A stretch of DNA of 64,000 bases from Prauserella_A sp040635515 (lineage in GTDB: Bacteria; Actinomycetota; Actinomycetes; Mycobacteriales; Pseudonocardiaceae): assembly GCA_040635515.1 (NCBI GenBank), contig JBEYHY010000005.1, positions 682,001-746,000 on the forward strand, read 5' to 3'. A program made the position numbers and the translations under genes. Below, in pieces: positions 1 to 8,617 of the stretch; within the stretch, counting starts at the first letter, position 1; each line of letters opens with the position of its first letter. The notes below the pieces were generated by a model that ran no database searches, was not told the origin of the DNA, and saw only the letters and a list, made by a program, of their open reading frames with translations.

Positions 1-41
1 ACAGGGCTCGAATCAACACGGCGCCCAGGAGAGGTCCGACG

Positions 42-401
42 ATGACCGACGGCCACCACGACGAATTCGCCGCGGATGGAACACCACCGGTTCGCACCGA
101 CCTCACCGACGGAATCGGCAGGGTCACGCTGAGCGGCGATATCGATCACGGCGTGGCCCCCCTGTTGACCGCGGCGCTCGACGAGCTCATCTCATCGGGC
201 GCGAGAACGCTGGTCGTCGACTTCGCGCGATTGTCGTTCTTCGATTCGGCGTGTATCAGCGCGCTTGTCAGGGCACACTCCAGCGTGACGGAAAACGGTG
301 GCACGGTGCGGCTCGTGAATGTGAACCGGTTCGCGATCCGGGTGCTGGAGATATCCGGTCTTGTGCCGCTGTTCGACATCGAACCAAGCGGAAAGTCATA
401 G
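42..401 (+). CDS. STAS-domain anti-sigma factor antagonist
   Basis: A 119-aa single STAS domain (SpoIIAA/RsbV type). The conserved strand-helix around residues 58-75 (VVDFARLSFFDSACISAL) carries the Ser of the phosphorylatable loop (FDSACI). GGAGAGG lies 7 nt before the ATG. The next gene is an RsbW/SpoIIAB-like ATPase 15 nt downstream on the same strand, so the two probably form a partner-switching pair controlling an alternative sigma factor. The sigma factor itself is not in the window. The family is clear; the specific regulon cannot be told. Confidence 0.85.
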   Translation: MTDGHHDEFAADGTPPVRTDLTDGIGRVTLSGDIDHGVAPLLTAALDELISSGARTLVVDFARLSFFDSACISALVRAHSSVTENGGTVRLVNVNRFAIRVLEISGLVPLFDIEPSGKS

Positions 402-416
402 GAAGTCTCTGCGAAA

Positions 417-794
417 GTGCCTCACGACACCCTCCTCCGGCTGCGACTCAACGACGAGCGAGTGATGCCGGGACGTGCTCGGCGTGCGGTCGACGAGGTC
501 ATCGAGCACCCTGATCCCGAGTGGCGGGAGTGCGTCCTGCTGCTGGTGACCGAGCTGGTCACCAACGCCATCGTCCATACGGCTTCTCCTACCTCGCTGG
601 AGGTGCGGCGCGGCGGAAACACGGTCCGCATCGAGGTCACCGACAACGAGCGGACGACGCCCTTCGTGCGCGCTCCGCGCCCGGACCAGCCCGGCGGGAG
701 AGGCATGCTGCTCGTATCGGCGCTGGCCGACGAATGGGGAGTCGAGCAGACCCGCGAAGGCAAGGTCGTGTGGGCGGAACTGAGCGAGCGGTAA
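417..794 (+). CDS. RsbW/SpoIIAB-like anti-sigma factor kinase (HATPase_c)
   Basis: A 125-aa protein that is essentially one GHKL ATPase domain. The N-box reads ELVTNAIVH (residues ~43-51), the G1 region has the usual Asp (EVTDNE, ~73-78), and the G2 glycine lid is GGRGMLL (~92-98). Such proteins bind a sigma factor and phosphorylate the STAS antagonist, which matches the STAS gene 15 nt upstream. It starts with GTG. There is no membrane segment, so it acts in the cytoplasm. Confidence 0.85.
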   Translation: MPHDTLLRLRLNDERVMPGRARRAVDEVIEHPDPEWRECVLLLVTELVTNAIVHTASPTSLEVRRGGNTVRIEVTDNERTTPFVRAPRPDQPGGRGMLLVSALADEWGVEQTREGKVVWAELSER

Positions 795-879
795 CGGCCG
801 GATCCACGAACATCGGGACAACCGCCCCGGTCTGATAAAGAATCGGGACAACGCGTGAGCGACGGGGTGGGAGCTGTTG

Positions 880-1839
880 GTGGAACTCAGGGAGATCGAG
901 GTATTCCTGGCTTTGGCCGACGAGCTGCATTTCGGCAGAGCGGCCCAGCGACTGCACGTCAGCCAGGGCAGGGTCAGCCAGACGATCAGGGCACTGGAAA
1001 CCGAAATCGGCGGTGCGCTTTTCGACCGTGCGCACCGTGGAGTCTCACTGACCCCGCTCGGAGTGCGGTTCAGGGAAGGCGCCCGCCGCGGCTACGACGA
1101 ACTGACCGCGACGCTCAGGGATTGCCGGACCGCTGCCCGCGATGTCACGGGGCAATTGCGGATCAGCTATCTGCCGAGCATCGGCAACGAGCTGGCGACG
1201 AGGGTCGTTTCCGCGTTCGAGGCACGGCATCCCGGGTGCACCGTCATCCTCAACACGCTGCAGCTGCGATACACCCTGGATCCGGAACCGCTGCTGGTCG
1301 AAGGCGGGACCGATGTCGCGTTGTGCTGGTCCCCGGGAGGCGACGGCAGGGCATTGCGCAGCAGCAGCGTCGTGATCGGGCCGGTACTCGCCGAGGTACC
1401 TCGCGCGGTGCTCATGCCGAGCGACCACCCGCTCGCCACACGGTCCTCGGTCACCCTCGACGACCTCGCCGACTACGAGCTCATCAACCCCGCCAACGCA
1501 TCCTCACTGCACAGGGATCTGTGGACCCCGCGCGTGAGTGGCACAGGGCGAAGGCTCAAGCTCACCACGTCCGACATCGTCGGCCTGACTCATCGCCCCG
1601 AGCTGACGGCCGACGACGTACTGACCCTCGTCGCCCGTGGGCACGGGCTGCATTGCACCGTCGCGACCCTGCTCGACCACATCCCCTTCCCCGGCCTCGC
1701 ACTGATTCCCATCACCGACATGCCCCCGATGGTCCTCGTGCCGGTGTGGGCGGCGGCCTCGGAGAACGCCACGATTCGCGCGTTCGCCGAGATCGCGGAG
1801 GAAACGGTCAAACCTCGCCGGAAAACCCGGAGCCATTAG
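880..1839 (+). CDS. LysR-family transcriptional regulator
   Basis: About 319 aa. The winged HTH is at residues ~1-60 (HFGRAAQRLHVSQGRVSQ is the recognition region), followed by a two-lobe effector-binding domain. I prefer the GTG at 880 over the TTG at 877 because GGGTGGGAG is better spaced to it. Downstream lies a convergent SDR gene with 200 bp between. LysR regulators usually control a divergent gene, but the upstream neighbours are the anti-sigma pair on the same strand, so its target is unclear. Cofactor unknown. Confidence 0.85.
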   Translation: MELREIEVFLALADELHFGRAAQRLHVSQGRVSQTIRALETEIGGALFDRAHRGVSLTPLGVRFREGARRGYDELTATLRDCRTAARDVTGQLRISYLPSIGNELATRVVSAFEARHPGCTVILNTLQLRYTLDPEPLLVEGGTDVALCWSPGGDGRALRSSSVVIGPVLAEVPRAVLMPSDHPLATRSSVTLDDLADYELINPANASSLHRDLWTPRVSGTGRRLKLTTSDIVGLTHRPELTADDVLTLVARGHGLHCTVATLLDHIPFPGLALIPITDMPPMVLVPVWAAASENATIRAFAEIAEETVKPRRKTRSH

Positions 1840-1857
1840 CTTTCCTAATCAACAGAT

Positions 1858-1876
1858 GAGCAATTGCGCATTGCTC
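1858..1876. terminator. Possible weak hairpin between convergent genes
   Basis: GAGCAAT and ATTGCTC form a 7-bp stem around a 5-nt loop, 18 nt after the lysR stop and facing the SDR gene stop at 2041. There is no T-tract, so a terminator role is only a guess. I see nothing else in 1840-2040. Confidence 0.3.
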
Positions 1877-2040
1877 CGCCTCCACCGGCTCCGGCAGACT
1901 CAAGCACCGCTGAGTGCGATCAAAAGCACCATCCTGGCCGGCTCCATGCCGCTCCGGTCTCGGGTCGGCAGTCACTCGGCTGGGGGTGTGGCTGCCGGCC
2001 CGATCCTCCACTGTGGAGCACCGAAGTTCCGGCATCGCCT

Positions 2041-2811
2041 TCACGACAACGTATTTCCGCCATTGACGGCCAGTCGTTGTCCCGTGATGAACGCGGCCCT
2101 CTCCGAGGCGAGGAAGGCGACCGCGTCCGCGACGTCGGCGGGCATCCCGAGATGACCCAGTGGTACGTCCTGTGCGTAATCCCGCAGCGCGCTTGCCGGA
2201 ACGCGATCGTGACGCTCGGTGGGAACCCAGCCGGGGGCAACGAGATTGACGGTGATCCCAAACTCGCCGAGTTCTCTCGCCCACGACCTCGTCAGGCCGA
2301 GCTGAGCGCCTTTCGCCGCGACGTAAGCACTTTGGTTCGGCGCGCCGAGTTCGACGACCTCCGAACCGACCTGGATGATCCTTCCGTTCCCTCGCGCCTT
2401 CATGTCCGGGAGCACCGCGGTGACGAGCAGTACCGGGCTCTTGGCGAAGAACACGAGCTGATCGAGCAGGTCCTGCCAGGTCAGCTCGGCAACGGGGATC
2501 ATGGGCTGTGGCCCGGTCGCGTTCACCACCAGTGTGTCGACGGAACCCAGCTTCGCGACGACTTTCGCGTGCAGATCGGCGACCTCGGTCTCGTCGGTGA
2601 CGTCCGCGGCGAACGCCTCCGCCCTGCCACCTTCCGCGAGGATCTCGTTCCTGAGCGAGTTCGCGGCATCGGCGCTACTCGCGTAGTTGATCGCGACCGC
2701 GAAACCGTCCCTGGCGAGTGCGCGCACGATAGCCGCCCCGAGCCCTCTTGACCCTCCGGTCACGAGCGCTACCCTGCCCGCCCCTCCGGTACCGTCCGCC
2801 GGATCCCGCAT
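2041..2811 (-). CDS. SDR-family NAD(P)-dependent oxidoreductase
   Basis: A 256-aa classical short-chain dehydrogenase. The nucleotide-binding motif TGGSRGLG is near residue 18, and the catalytic Tyr/Lys pair is in YVAAKG with a preceding GSE serine segment. The C-terminal NGG is usual for FabG-like members. The NNAG position reads NATG, a variant. I chose the ATG at 2811 over the GTG at 2817 because GAGGGA is spaced 6 nt from it. It is third in a minus-strand series after the peroxiredoxin-like and ADH genes, which may share the TetR-controlled promoter. Substrate unknown. Confidence 0.85.
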   Translation of the reverse strand: MRDPADGTGGAGRVALVTGGSRGLGAAIVRALARDGFAVAINYASSADAANSLRNEILAEGGRAEAFAADVTDETEVADLHAKVVAKLGSVDTLVVNATGPQPMIPVAELTWQDLLDQLVFFAKSPVLLVTAVLPDMKARGNGRIIQVGSEVVELGAPNQSAYVAAKGAQLGLTRSWARELGEFGITVNLVAPGWVPTERHDRVPASALRDYAQDVPLGHLGMPADVADAVAFLASERAAFITGQRLAVNGGNTLS

Positions 2812-2885
2812 ACGCACTCCCTCTCGCCAGGCGCGGGCAAGATTACGCGCTCGGCGAGGGGAACGTCAGTGCCGCAAGGCTGCCG

Positions 2886-3890
2886 TCACGGTTTCAAGAT
2901 GAGCCGGATGGGATTGCCAACCTTGCGCAGCAGGCGATCGACGGCCTTCGCCGCGTCGGCGAGCGGCAGCACGTCGCTCACCGAACGGGAGAACTCAATG
3001 CGATGCCCGCTCGTGAGCTTCACGAGTTGTTCGACGTGTTCGGGCTCCGAGCCGTAATGGCCGAGGATCTGCTGCTTGAAATAGCTGAACGCGATGCCAT
3101 TGGTGATGGTGAGCGGCTTGTTGGTGAGCCCGGCGAGCACCAGTTTTCCCTCCGGCGCGAGGCAGCCCACCGCCTGTTCCCTGACCGCGGCGACGCCCGC
3201 GAAGTCGAAGGCGACGGCGAGACCGCCCCCTGCCGTCTCCTCGAACACTCGTTCTCGCAGGTTGCCGTCGCCGGGATCGAGAGCGAGGTCCGCGCCGAAG
3301 CCGACGGCTCGCTCCCTCGCGACGGAGATCGGGTCGACGGCGATGATCGGCGCCGCGCCCATCATCCGCAGCAACTGCACCGCGTGCGCCCCGAGACCAC
3401 CGGCACCCCACACCCCGGCCGCCTGTGCGGGCCTGGTGAAAGCGGTCGAGGCGATCGCGGCCCATGGGGTCGACACCGCGTCGGGAATGATCGCCGCCTG
3501 TTCGTAGGGCAGGTCGTCAGGGATGGGAACGAGGGTGCTCGCGGTCGCGACGGCGTATTCGGCCCAGCCGCCGTCGTAGTCGACTCCTCGCGTGAGTACC
3601 GTGCCGTCGGCACGCCGCTCTCCCGCCTGCAGCAGCACCCGCTGCCCCGGCCGCCAGCCGTTGACGCCGGGACCAGCCTGTTCGACGGTGCCCGCGACCT
3701 CGTGGCCGAGAGTCACCGTGTCGCCTTCGAGATACAGCGGCGACAGCGTTCCGTCGATGAGATGCACGTCGGAAAGGCACACACCGGCCGCCTGGACCTT
3801 GATGAGAACCTGACCCGCGCCCGGCTCCGGCTTCGGAACGTCGACGACCGCGAACTCCAGCGAGTCGGTGTTCAATCGCCCGGCAAGCAT
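2886..3890 (-). CDS. Zinc-type alcohol dehydrogenase (MDR superfamily)
   Basis: A 334-aa medium-chain dehydrogenase. The N-terminal GroES-like domain has the catalytic Zn Cys (GVCLSDVH, ~37-44) and GHEVAGTVE (~64-72). The Rossmann motif GAGGLGAHAVQ is near residue 167. The structural-zinc Cys cluster is not evident, as in many single-zinc members. I selected the ATG at 3890 because GGAGG ends 5 nt upstream; an in-frame ATG at 3905 lacks a site. The SDR gene follows after 74 nt. Likely oxidises or reduces an alcohol/aldehyde; substrate not predictable. Confidence 0.85.
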   Translation of the reverse strand: MLAGRLNTDSLEFAVVDVPKPEPGAGQVLIKVQAAGVCLSDVHLIDGTLSPLYLEGDTVTLGHEVAGTVEQAGPGVNGWRPGQRVLLQAGERRADGTVLTRGVDYDGGWAEYAVATASTLVPIPDDLPYEQAAIIPDAVSTPWAAIASTAFTRPAQAAGVWGAGGLGAHAVQLLRMMGAAPIIAVDPISVARERAVGFGADLALDPGDGNLRERVFEETAGGGLAVAFDFAGVAAVREQAVGCLAPEGKLVLAGLTNKPLTITNGIAFSYFKQQILGHYGSEPEHVEQLVKLTSGHRIEFSRSVSDVLPLADAAKAVDRLLRKVGNPIRLILKP

Positions 3891-3993
3891 GTGCACCTCC
3901 GTCATCCGGCGACCTGCCCACACACGGCAAGCACCGCAAGCTTGGCACCCGAATCGGGACGTCGCCCGGTTGCCGCCTGATCGGGCGAAGCCG

Positions 3994-4569
3994 TCAGGCC
4001 ACCGGCTTTCGCGGCGCGAGGGACTTCGCGAGGAGTTCGTCGACCTGCCACTGGTCGTCGGCGTGCGCACCGTACTTCGCCGCGATGACCTCACCGCCGG
4101 GCGCGATGAGGAAATCGGCGGGAAGACCGAGCCTGCCGCCCTGTTGTTTCAGCGAGGGCACCGGTTCCTTGCGCCGCAGCGCCCGCACGCTCGCCCTCGC
4201 GATACCGGTGACGATGCTCGGCCATACGCGCGGATCGAGCAGCGCTCGCGGCGCCGCCTCGACACCGAACTCGCGATACAACTCCTTCCCGGGATCCGCG
4301 ATCACGGGGAAGGGCAGTTCGGCGACGTAGGGCGCCAATTCCTCGGCTGGTGAGTGGAAGACGACCACTTCACCGATACCGTGCGCCTCGATCTCCTCGT
4401 ATCGCCGATGGATCGATCTGAGGTGGATGTTGCAGATCGGGCACCCCGCGAACCGCCTGAACTGCAGATGCACCAACCGTCCTTCGTCAGGAACGGTGAT
4501 TGGTTCTCCCGCAACGGAAACAAGCGTGCGCCTGCCGACGCTGGCGCCGGGGCTCAATTGTTTCGCCAT
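3994..4569 (-). CDS. Peroxiredoxin-like (AhpC/TSA thioredoxin-fold) protein
   Basis: A 191-aa thioredoxin-fold protein of the peroxiredoxin-like group. The redox site is CPIC (about residues 43-46) within RFAGCPICN, resembling a Cys-X-X-Cys rather than the PxxxTxxC of classical peroxiredoxins. The tail AP.ALL-DP and PADFLIAPGGEV strand match the AhpC/TSA fold. The ATG at 4569 has GGGAG upstream; an in-frame GTG at 4575 is less likely. It is divergent from a TetR gene with two direct repeats between, so TetR probably represses it. The exact reductant and substrate are unknown. Confidence 0.75.
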   Translation of the reverse strand: MAKQLSPGASVGRRTLVSVAGEPITVPDEGRLVHLQFRRFAGCPICNIHLRSIHRRYEEIEAHGIGEVVVFHSPAEELAPYVAELPFPVIADPGKELYREFGVEAAPRALLDPRVWPSIVTGIARASVRALRRKEPVPSLKQQGGRLGLPADFLIAPGGEVIAAKYGAHADDQWQVDELLAKSLAPRKPVA

Positions 4570-4579
4570 GGTCACTCCC

Positions 4580-4627
4580 AGGTAGGCGTACTGTGTACAC
4601 TTACCAAGGTAGGCGTATGCTGTACAT
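4580..4627. promoter_or_regulatory. Tandem operator-like repeats between prx-like and tetR
   Basis: Two direct copies of a 21-nt motif, AGGTAGGCGTA followed by a TGTACA-type end, lie at 4580-4600 and 4607-4627, 27 nt apart start to start. They occupy the whole gap between the divergent starts, where the TetR protein would bind to control both genes. The half GTGTACAC/TGTACA is itself dyad-like. Confidence 0.65.
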
Positions 4628-4638
4628 TGTCAAGCGCC

Positions 4639-5256
4639 ATGCCACGCCCTCGTTCCCTCGACAAGGACACCATCGCCACGGCCGCGCTCGCCGTCATCGA
4701 CGCGCACGGCCCGGCGGGACTGACGATGCGCGCCGTCGCCAACCGGCTCGCGATGAGTCCCATGGCCCTCTACCGCTACGTCGAGGACAGGTACGAGCTG
4801 GAGACGCTCGTCGTGGAGAAGGTGCTGGCCGAAGCCGACATCGAAGCACCTTCGCACGGTTCGTGGCAGGACCGCGTCACCTATCTCATGGAACAGGTGC
4901 GAGCCGCGGTGTCGGCTCATCCGGCCGTCGTACCGCTGACGCTCACCAGAAGGCACACCTCACCCGCGTTGCGAAGGTGGTCGGAAACGGTGCTCGGCGT
5001 CCTCACCGAAGCGGGACTCGAAGGACCACGGAGGGCGGTCGCGCTGCGCTGCCTGCTCGGCTACCTCATCGGTGCGATCCAGCTCGATCACCTCGGATCG
5101 CTGGAAGGACACGGGACGAGCGCACTCGCGGGGCTCTCCTCATCGGAGTTCCCCTATCTTTCCTCCACCGCGCGCGATGCGCGGCGCCTCGGCGCGGAGG
5201 AGGAATTCGCGGGAGGGCTCGCCATGGTGCTACGCGGGGTCGCCGACGGCCTCTGA
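4639..5256 (+). CDS. TetR-family transcriptional regulator
   Basis: A 205-aa protein with an N-terminal TetR HTH (residues ~8-50, including TMRAVANRLAMSPMALYRYV) and a helical C-terminal ligand domain of the TetR_C type seen in tetracycline repressor-like actinobacterial proteins. The ATG at 4639 starts at the usual MPRPRSLD sequence; upstream frame extension would run through the operator repeats and is rejected. It is divergent from the peroxiredoxin-like gene. Its last 27 nt overlap the antisense GNAT gene tail-to-tail. Confidence 0.85.
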   Translation: MPRPRSLDKDTIATAALAVIDAHGPAGLTMRAVANRLAMSPMALYRYVEDRYELETLVVEKVLAEADIEAPSHGSWQDRVTYLMEQVRAAVSAHPAVVPLTLTRRHTSPALRRWSETVLGVLTEAGLEGPRRAVALRCLLGYLIGAIQLDHLGSLEGHGTSALAGLSSSEFPYLSSTARDARRLGAEEEFAGGLAMVLRGVADGL

Positions 5257-5829
5257 TTGATCCACAGTGGACTTGCCGCGTGGATCGGTCGCGAGAACGG
5301 CCATGGTGATCGCGTCGTGCCGCCGCCCTTCCCAGAGCAGCGCTTCCCTCTGCACTCCCTCGCGCACAAAGCCGCACTTCTCGTAAACACGCTGCGCACG
5401 AGGATTGAAGTCGAAGACCTCAAGACTGACCCGATGCAGACCGGCGACGTCGAAGGCGTAGTCGACAACCAGCCGGGTCGCCTCCGTGCCGAATCCGCGC
5501 CCGAACACCTTCGGGCCGACGAGGGAGATCCGGTAGGCCGCCGAGCCGTTGTGCGGGTCCAGTTCGTCGAGCACGGCCTCGCCGAGCACCTCGCCATCCT
5601 CGCGGCGGACGATGGCCCAGTCGGCTCTGTCGTGATGATCCTTCCGGGTGGCAAGCCAGTTACGAACCCCGCCCTCCGTGAACCGGCGGTGGGTTCCGGT
5701 GAGGCGCGTGCTTTCCGGCTCGCTCATCATCGGCCAGATACCGTCGAAGTGCTCGATGCCCATCGGCTCAAGCCGCACTCGCTCCCCCGTCAGGACCGGC
5801 TGGCCGCGAAACACCTCGGCACTGATCAT
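5230..5829 (-). CDS. GNAT-family N-acetyltransferase (RimJ/RimL-like)
   Basis: A 199-aa acetyltransferase_3 type protein starting ISAEVFRGQPVLTGERVRLE. The acetyl-CoA loop is the VFGRGFGTEATRLVV segment (Q/RxxGxG/A type), and the C-terminal half ends in YEKCGFVREG, the usual helix-turn of RimJ-like enzymes. Its ATG overlaps the TGA of the upstream araC gene as ATGA, so the two are translationally coupled. Acetyl acceptor unknown (protein N-terminus or small amine). Confidence 0.85.
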   Translation of the reverse strand: MISAEVFRGQPVLTGERVRLEPMGIEHFDGIWPMMSEPESTRLTGTHRRFTEGGVRNWLATRKDHHDRADWAIVRREDGEVLGEAVLDELDPHNGSAAYRISLVGPKVFGRGFGTEATRLVVDYAFDVAGLHRVSLEVFDFNPRAQRVYEKCGFVREGVQREALLWEGRRHDAITMAVLATDPRGKSTVDQSEAVGDPA

Positions 5830-6719
5830 CGGGAAAGCCAAGCAGCGCGGTCGCGAGCGGGCAACTCGTTTTCCCCCTGCCTTTCCACACGATTGCCTTT
5901 CCACGCGATGTGGTCGACCGCGAGCCAGGTTTCACCCGCCATGGCCGCCGGGGTGATACCGCTGAACGCCACGACATCCCTGTGCAAATGGGACTGATCG
6001 ACATAGCCGCTGTCGATCGCCGTCGCGGCGGCGTCGGCACCCACGGCGAGCCGATGAACGGCGTGATCGAACCGGACCAGCCGCGCCGCACGCTTGGGAG
6101 CCAGCCCGATCTGTTCTCTGAACCTCGACCACAGGCGCTTCCTGCTCCACCCCGACTCGTTCGCCAGTTCCCCGACGCGGACCCCGCCGCCGGTACCGAG
6201 AATGCGGCTCCAGGCGAATGCGACCTCGGGGTCGACGGAAGGCCCTTCCGCGATCCGGCGGGCAAGTATGTCGTCGGCCAGCGCGAACCGGTCCTGCCAT
6301 GACCGCACCTCGCCGACCCGCTGCCGCACGTGAGCCGCGTCCTTGCCCCACAGCTCGTCGAGCGTCACCACCAGGTGGTCCAACTCGGCCGCGGACACGC
6401 CGAGCACGGCGAAGGCCACCAAGGGGGACAACCGCACCTGCACACATTCGACGTTCTCGCCGCGCACCCGGAGGGCGTCATGGGTGAACCCGGCAACGAG
6501 GCTGCCTCGCTGCCGCCTCCCCGTCGCGGCGTCGACGACGAGCGGCCCGTCACCGAACTCCAGCACGAGAGTGACGGCGGGATGCGGGACCACCCTGACG
6601 TCGACGGGGCCCTCGCCGCAGTCGTGGAACCCGGCCATGCTCACGCCGGGCAGCCTGCTTGGCCGATGTGGCCGGATGACCTCCCACCTGCCCGCCGAAC
6701 AGGGCTCGTCCGATGCCAT
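5826..6719 (-). CDS. AraC-family transcriptional regulator
   Basis: 297 aa. The N-terminal half is a cupin-like sensor region (VTLVLEFGDGPLVVD...). The C-terminal half (~175-265) carries the double HTH of AraC proteins: VRVGELANESGWSRKRLWSRF for the first and AAATAIDSGYVDQSHLHRDV for the second. It is cotranscribed with the GNAT gene (ATGA overlap) and divergent from a SnoaL-like gene 83 bp away, either of which could be its target. Confidence 0.85.
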   Translation of the reverse strand: MASDEPCSAGRWEVIRPHRPSRLPGVSMAGFHDCGEGPVDVRVVPHPAVTLVLEFGDGPLVVDAATGRRQRGSLVAGFTHDALRVRGENVECVQVRLSPLVAFAVLGVSAAELDHLVVTLDELWGKDAAHVRQRVGEVRSWQDRFALADDILARRIAEGPSVDPEVAFAWSRILGTGGGVRVGELANESGWSRKRLWSRFREQIGLAPKRAARLVRFDHAVHRLAVGADAAATAIDSGYVDQSHLHRDVVAFSGITPAAMAGETWLAVDHIAWKGNRVERQGENELPARDRAAWLSR

Positions 6720-6802
6720 GACCTCATGTTATGTGGAACGCGCGAGGGGCGAAGGGAACATTCGTCCAAGACGCCGGGGCGCGCGGCCGCCAGGCTGTGC
6801 TC

Positions 6803-7261
6803 ATGACCAACGCGCCCATGACCAACGCGCCCAGCAAAAGCATCGTCGAGAACGCCTTCCAGGCGTTCGCCGGCCACGACCCAGCCGAGATCGCCGCGGT
6901 ACTCACCGAGGATGCCGAATGGTTGTCGCCGAGGGAGAACGCCACCGCGGTCGCACTGGAAGCGCCGGATCATCTGATCGGACGCGATGCGATCGTCCGG
7001 TTCTTCTCCGAGGACTTCCCCCGGCTTTTCGTGCGCGACCTCGCACTCACCGTCAACGGGCTGCACGCCGACGGCGAAAGGGCGACGCTGGAGGCGACCA
7101 TGCGCGCGACGCTTGCCGACGGCCTCCCCTACAGCAACGATTACTGCTTCGTTTTCGAACTCAAGGACGGCCTGATCCACCGGGTCAGGGAATACGTCGA
7201 CACATCGCGCGAACACCGCTTGATCTTCGGCAACGGCACCAGGACACGCGCCGACAACTGA
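6803..7261 (+). CDS. SnoaL-like / NTF2-fold protein
   Basis: A 152-aa protein of the SnoaL-like ketosteroid-isomerase fold: VENAFQAFAGHDPAEIAAVLTEDAEW at the N-terminus, then a sheet with IHRVREYVDT near the C-terminus. The first 30 nt are a perfect 15-bp tandem duplication (MTNAPMTNAP), so either of two ATGs (6803 or 6818) can start it. It is divergent from araC. Such proteins can be small enzymes or ligand binders; no catalytic assignment is possible. Confidence 0.75.
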   Translation: MTNAPMTNAPSKSIVENAFQAFAGHDPAEIAAVLTEDAEWLSPRENATAVALEAPDHLIGRDAIVRFFSEDFPRLFVRDLALTVNGLHADGERATLEATMRATLADGLPYSNDYCFVFELKDGLIHRVREYVDTSREHRLIFGNGTRTRADN

Positions 7262-7400
7262 CCTCGCGGCCGTTTGCGCTGGTCAAGGCAACCGGCCAGA
7301 GATGGCCGCCCGGCGACCTTCCGCGAACAACACACCGTCTCCACTCTGATGATCACGTCCGGCGCGGGGCCGGTCGGTGGATCTCCAAGGAGGATGACGC

Positions 7401-8510
7401 GTGGCAACGGTAATCAATCGCCGATGGCTCGCGGCGGTCGCGGGCGGCGTCGCGCTTGCCGTCGCCGGGACCGGGGCGCCCGCCGCGACGGCGCAGGACG
7501 AGCACGCGAACACACAGGAGGTGTTGAACAAGTACCTTTCCGTCGGCGGTCCGGGAGCGGCGGTGTATGCGGGCAACGGCGACGAGTCGTGGACGCTCAC
7601 GGCCGGGACCGCGAAGTTCGGGCAGAACCGGCCGATCGCCCCTGACGACCACTTCCGCATCGCGAGCCAGACCAAGACCGTCGTGTCCGCGGTCGTTCTC
7701 CAGCTGATGGACGAGGGCAAGGTCGAACTGGACGCGCCGATCGAGCGGTATCTCCCCGGCGTCGTCACCGGCAACTACGACGGCAACGCCATCACCGTGC
7801 GGCAGCTCATGCAGCACACCAGCGGACTGGCAAGGGACCCGCTCAATGCGCCCGCCAATCCCGACGGCACCTACGAGCTGGGCGAGATGGTCGCTTCGGC
7901 GATGAGCGAGCCGCCGCTGGGAGAGCCGGGCGGCGACGTCCACTACTCGAACGTCGGCTACCACGTGCTCGGCCTGCTGATCGAGGAAATCACCGGCCAG
8001 TCCGTCGGTGACGCGATCTCCGAGCGCATCATCGAGCCACTCGGTCTCGAGAACACGTCGTTCCCCGCGCAGGGAGAGCGAGCGCTGGCCGAACCGTTCG
8101 TGTCGGGCTACACGGGCAGCCGGGTTCCACCGTTCGAGTTCTGGCTGGACAACACGACCTCCGTGGAGCCGTCCTACTGGTCGTCGGCGGCGGGCATGAC
8201 GTCGACGCTTGAGGATTCGACGACGTTCTTCCGCGCGCTGCTCGACGGTGAGGTCGTTTCGGAAGCCGCGCTCGCCGAAATGCGTACGACCGTGCCGACC
8301 GAGCTTCCCGGCCCCATGGGCCTGGGCGGCAACGAGGTCGAGTTGTCGTGCGGCGGAACGTACTGGGCCAAGAACGGCGGGCTGCCGGGCTTCATCTCGA
8401 CGACCGGCGTCACCGACGACGGCCGCTTCGCCTCGGTCGTCACGAACACCTTCTCCGAGACCGCCGCCGTCGAGTCCTTCAAAGTGCTCGACGCCGCGCT
8501 CTGCGATTAG
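7401..8510 (+). CDS. Secreted serine hydrolase, beta-lactamase/DD-peptidase fold
   Basis: A 369-aa class C beta-lactamase/D-Ala-D-Ala carboxypeptidase-like enzyme. It has a Sec signal (RRW, hydrophobic core, ATAQ at ~32). The nucleophile motif SQTK (SxxK) is at ~93-96, YSN is at ~185, and the third motif is KNGG near 326 (HxG/KTG position). GTG start with AAGGAGG 8 nt upstream. It is a monocistronic unit ended by a strong terminator at 8522-8560. Likely exported; substrate (peptidoglycan peptide, ester or beta-lactam) cannot be told. Confidence 0.85.
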   Translation: MATVINRRWLAAVAGGVALAVAGTGAPAATAQDEHANTQEVLNKYLSVGGPGAAVYAGNGDESWTLTAGTAKFGQNRPIAPDDHFRIASQTKTVVSAVVLQLMDEGKVELDAPIERYLPGVVTGNYDGNAITVRQLMQHTSGLARDPLNAPANPDGTYELGEMVASAMSEPPLGEPGGDVHYSNVGYHVLGLLIEEITGQSVGDAISERIIEPLGLENTSFPAQGERALAEPFVSGYTGSRVPPFEFWLDNTTSVEPSYWSSAAGMTSTLEDSTTFFRALLDGEVVSEAALAEMRTTVPTELPGPMGLGGNEVELSCGGTYWAKNGGLPGFISTTGVTDDGRFASVVTNTFSETAAVESFKVLDAALCD

Positions 8511-8521
8511 CTCCAACCGGC

Positions 8522-8560
8522 AAGGGCCGGGCCGCGCATCCACGCGCGGTCCGGCCTTTT
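8522..8560 (+). terminator. Rho-independent terminator after the serine hydrolase
   Basis: A 13-bp GC stem (8525-8537 with 8544-8556, one G-T pair) with a 6-nt loop is followed by TTTT. It starts 14 nt after the stop codon at 8510. Confidence 0.85.
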
Positions 8561-8569
8561 CCCGCTGCC

Positions 8570-8595
8570 AACACTTAGCCCTTGCGCTAAGTGTT
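8570..8595. promoter_or_regulatory. Dyad operator upstream of arsR
   Basis: A perfect 10-bp inverted repeat, AACACTTAGC and GCTAAGTGTT, with a 6-nt spacer sits 23 nt before the arsR start. ArsR proteins bind such dyads at their own promoter, so autoregulation is inferred. Confidence 0.7.
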
Positions 8596-8617
8596 TCGGA
8601 GAGGAATACTTAACCCC

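Noticed and set aside
855..1859. 334-aa plus-strand frame over lysR
   Set aside because: Arg/Pro-rich shadow of the LysR reading frame.
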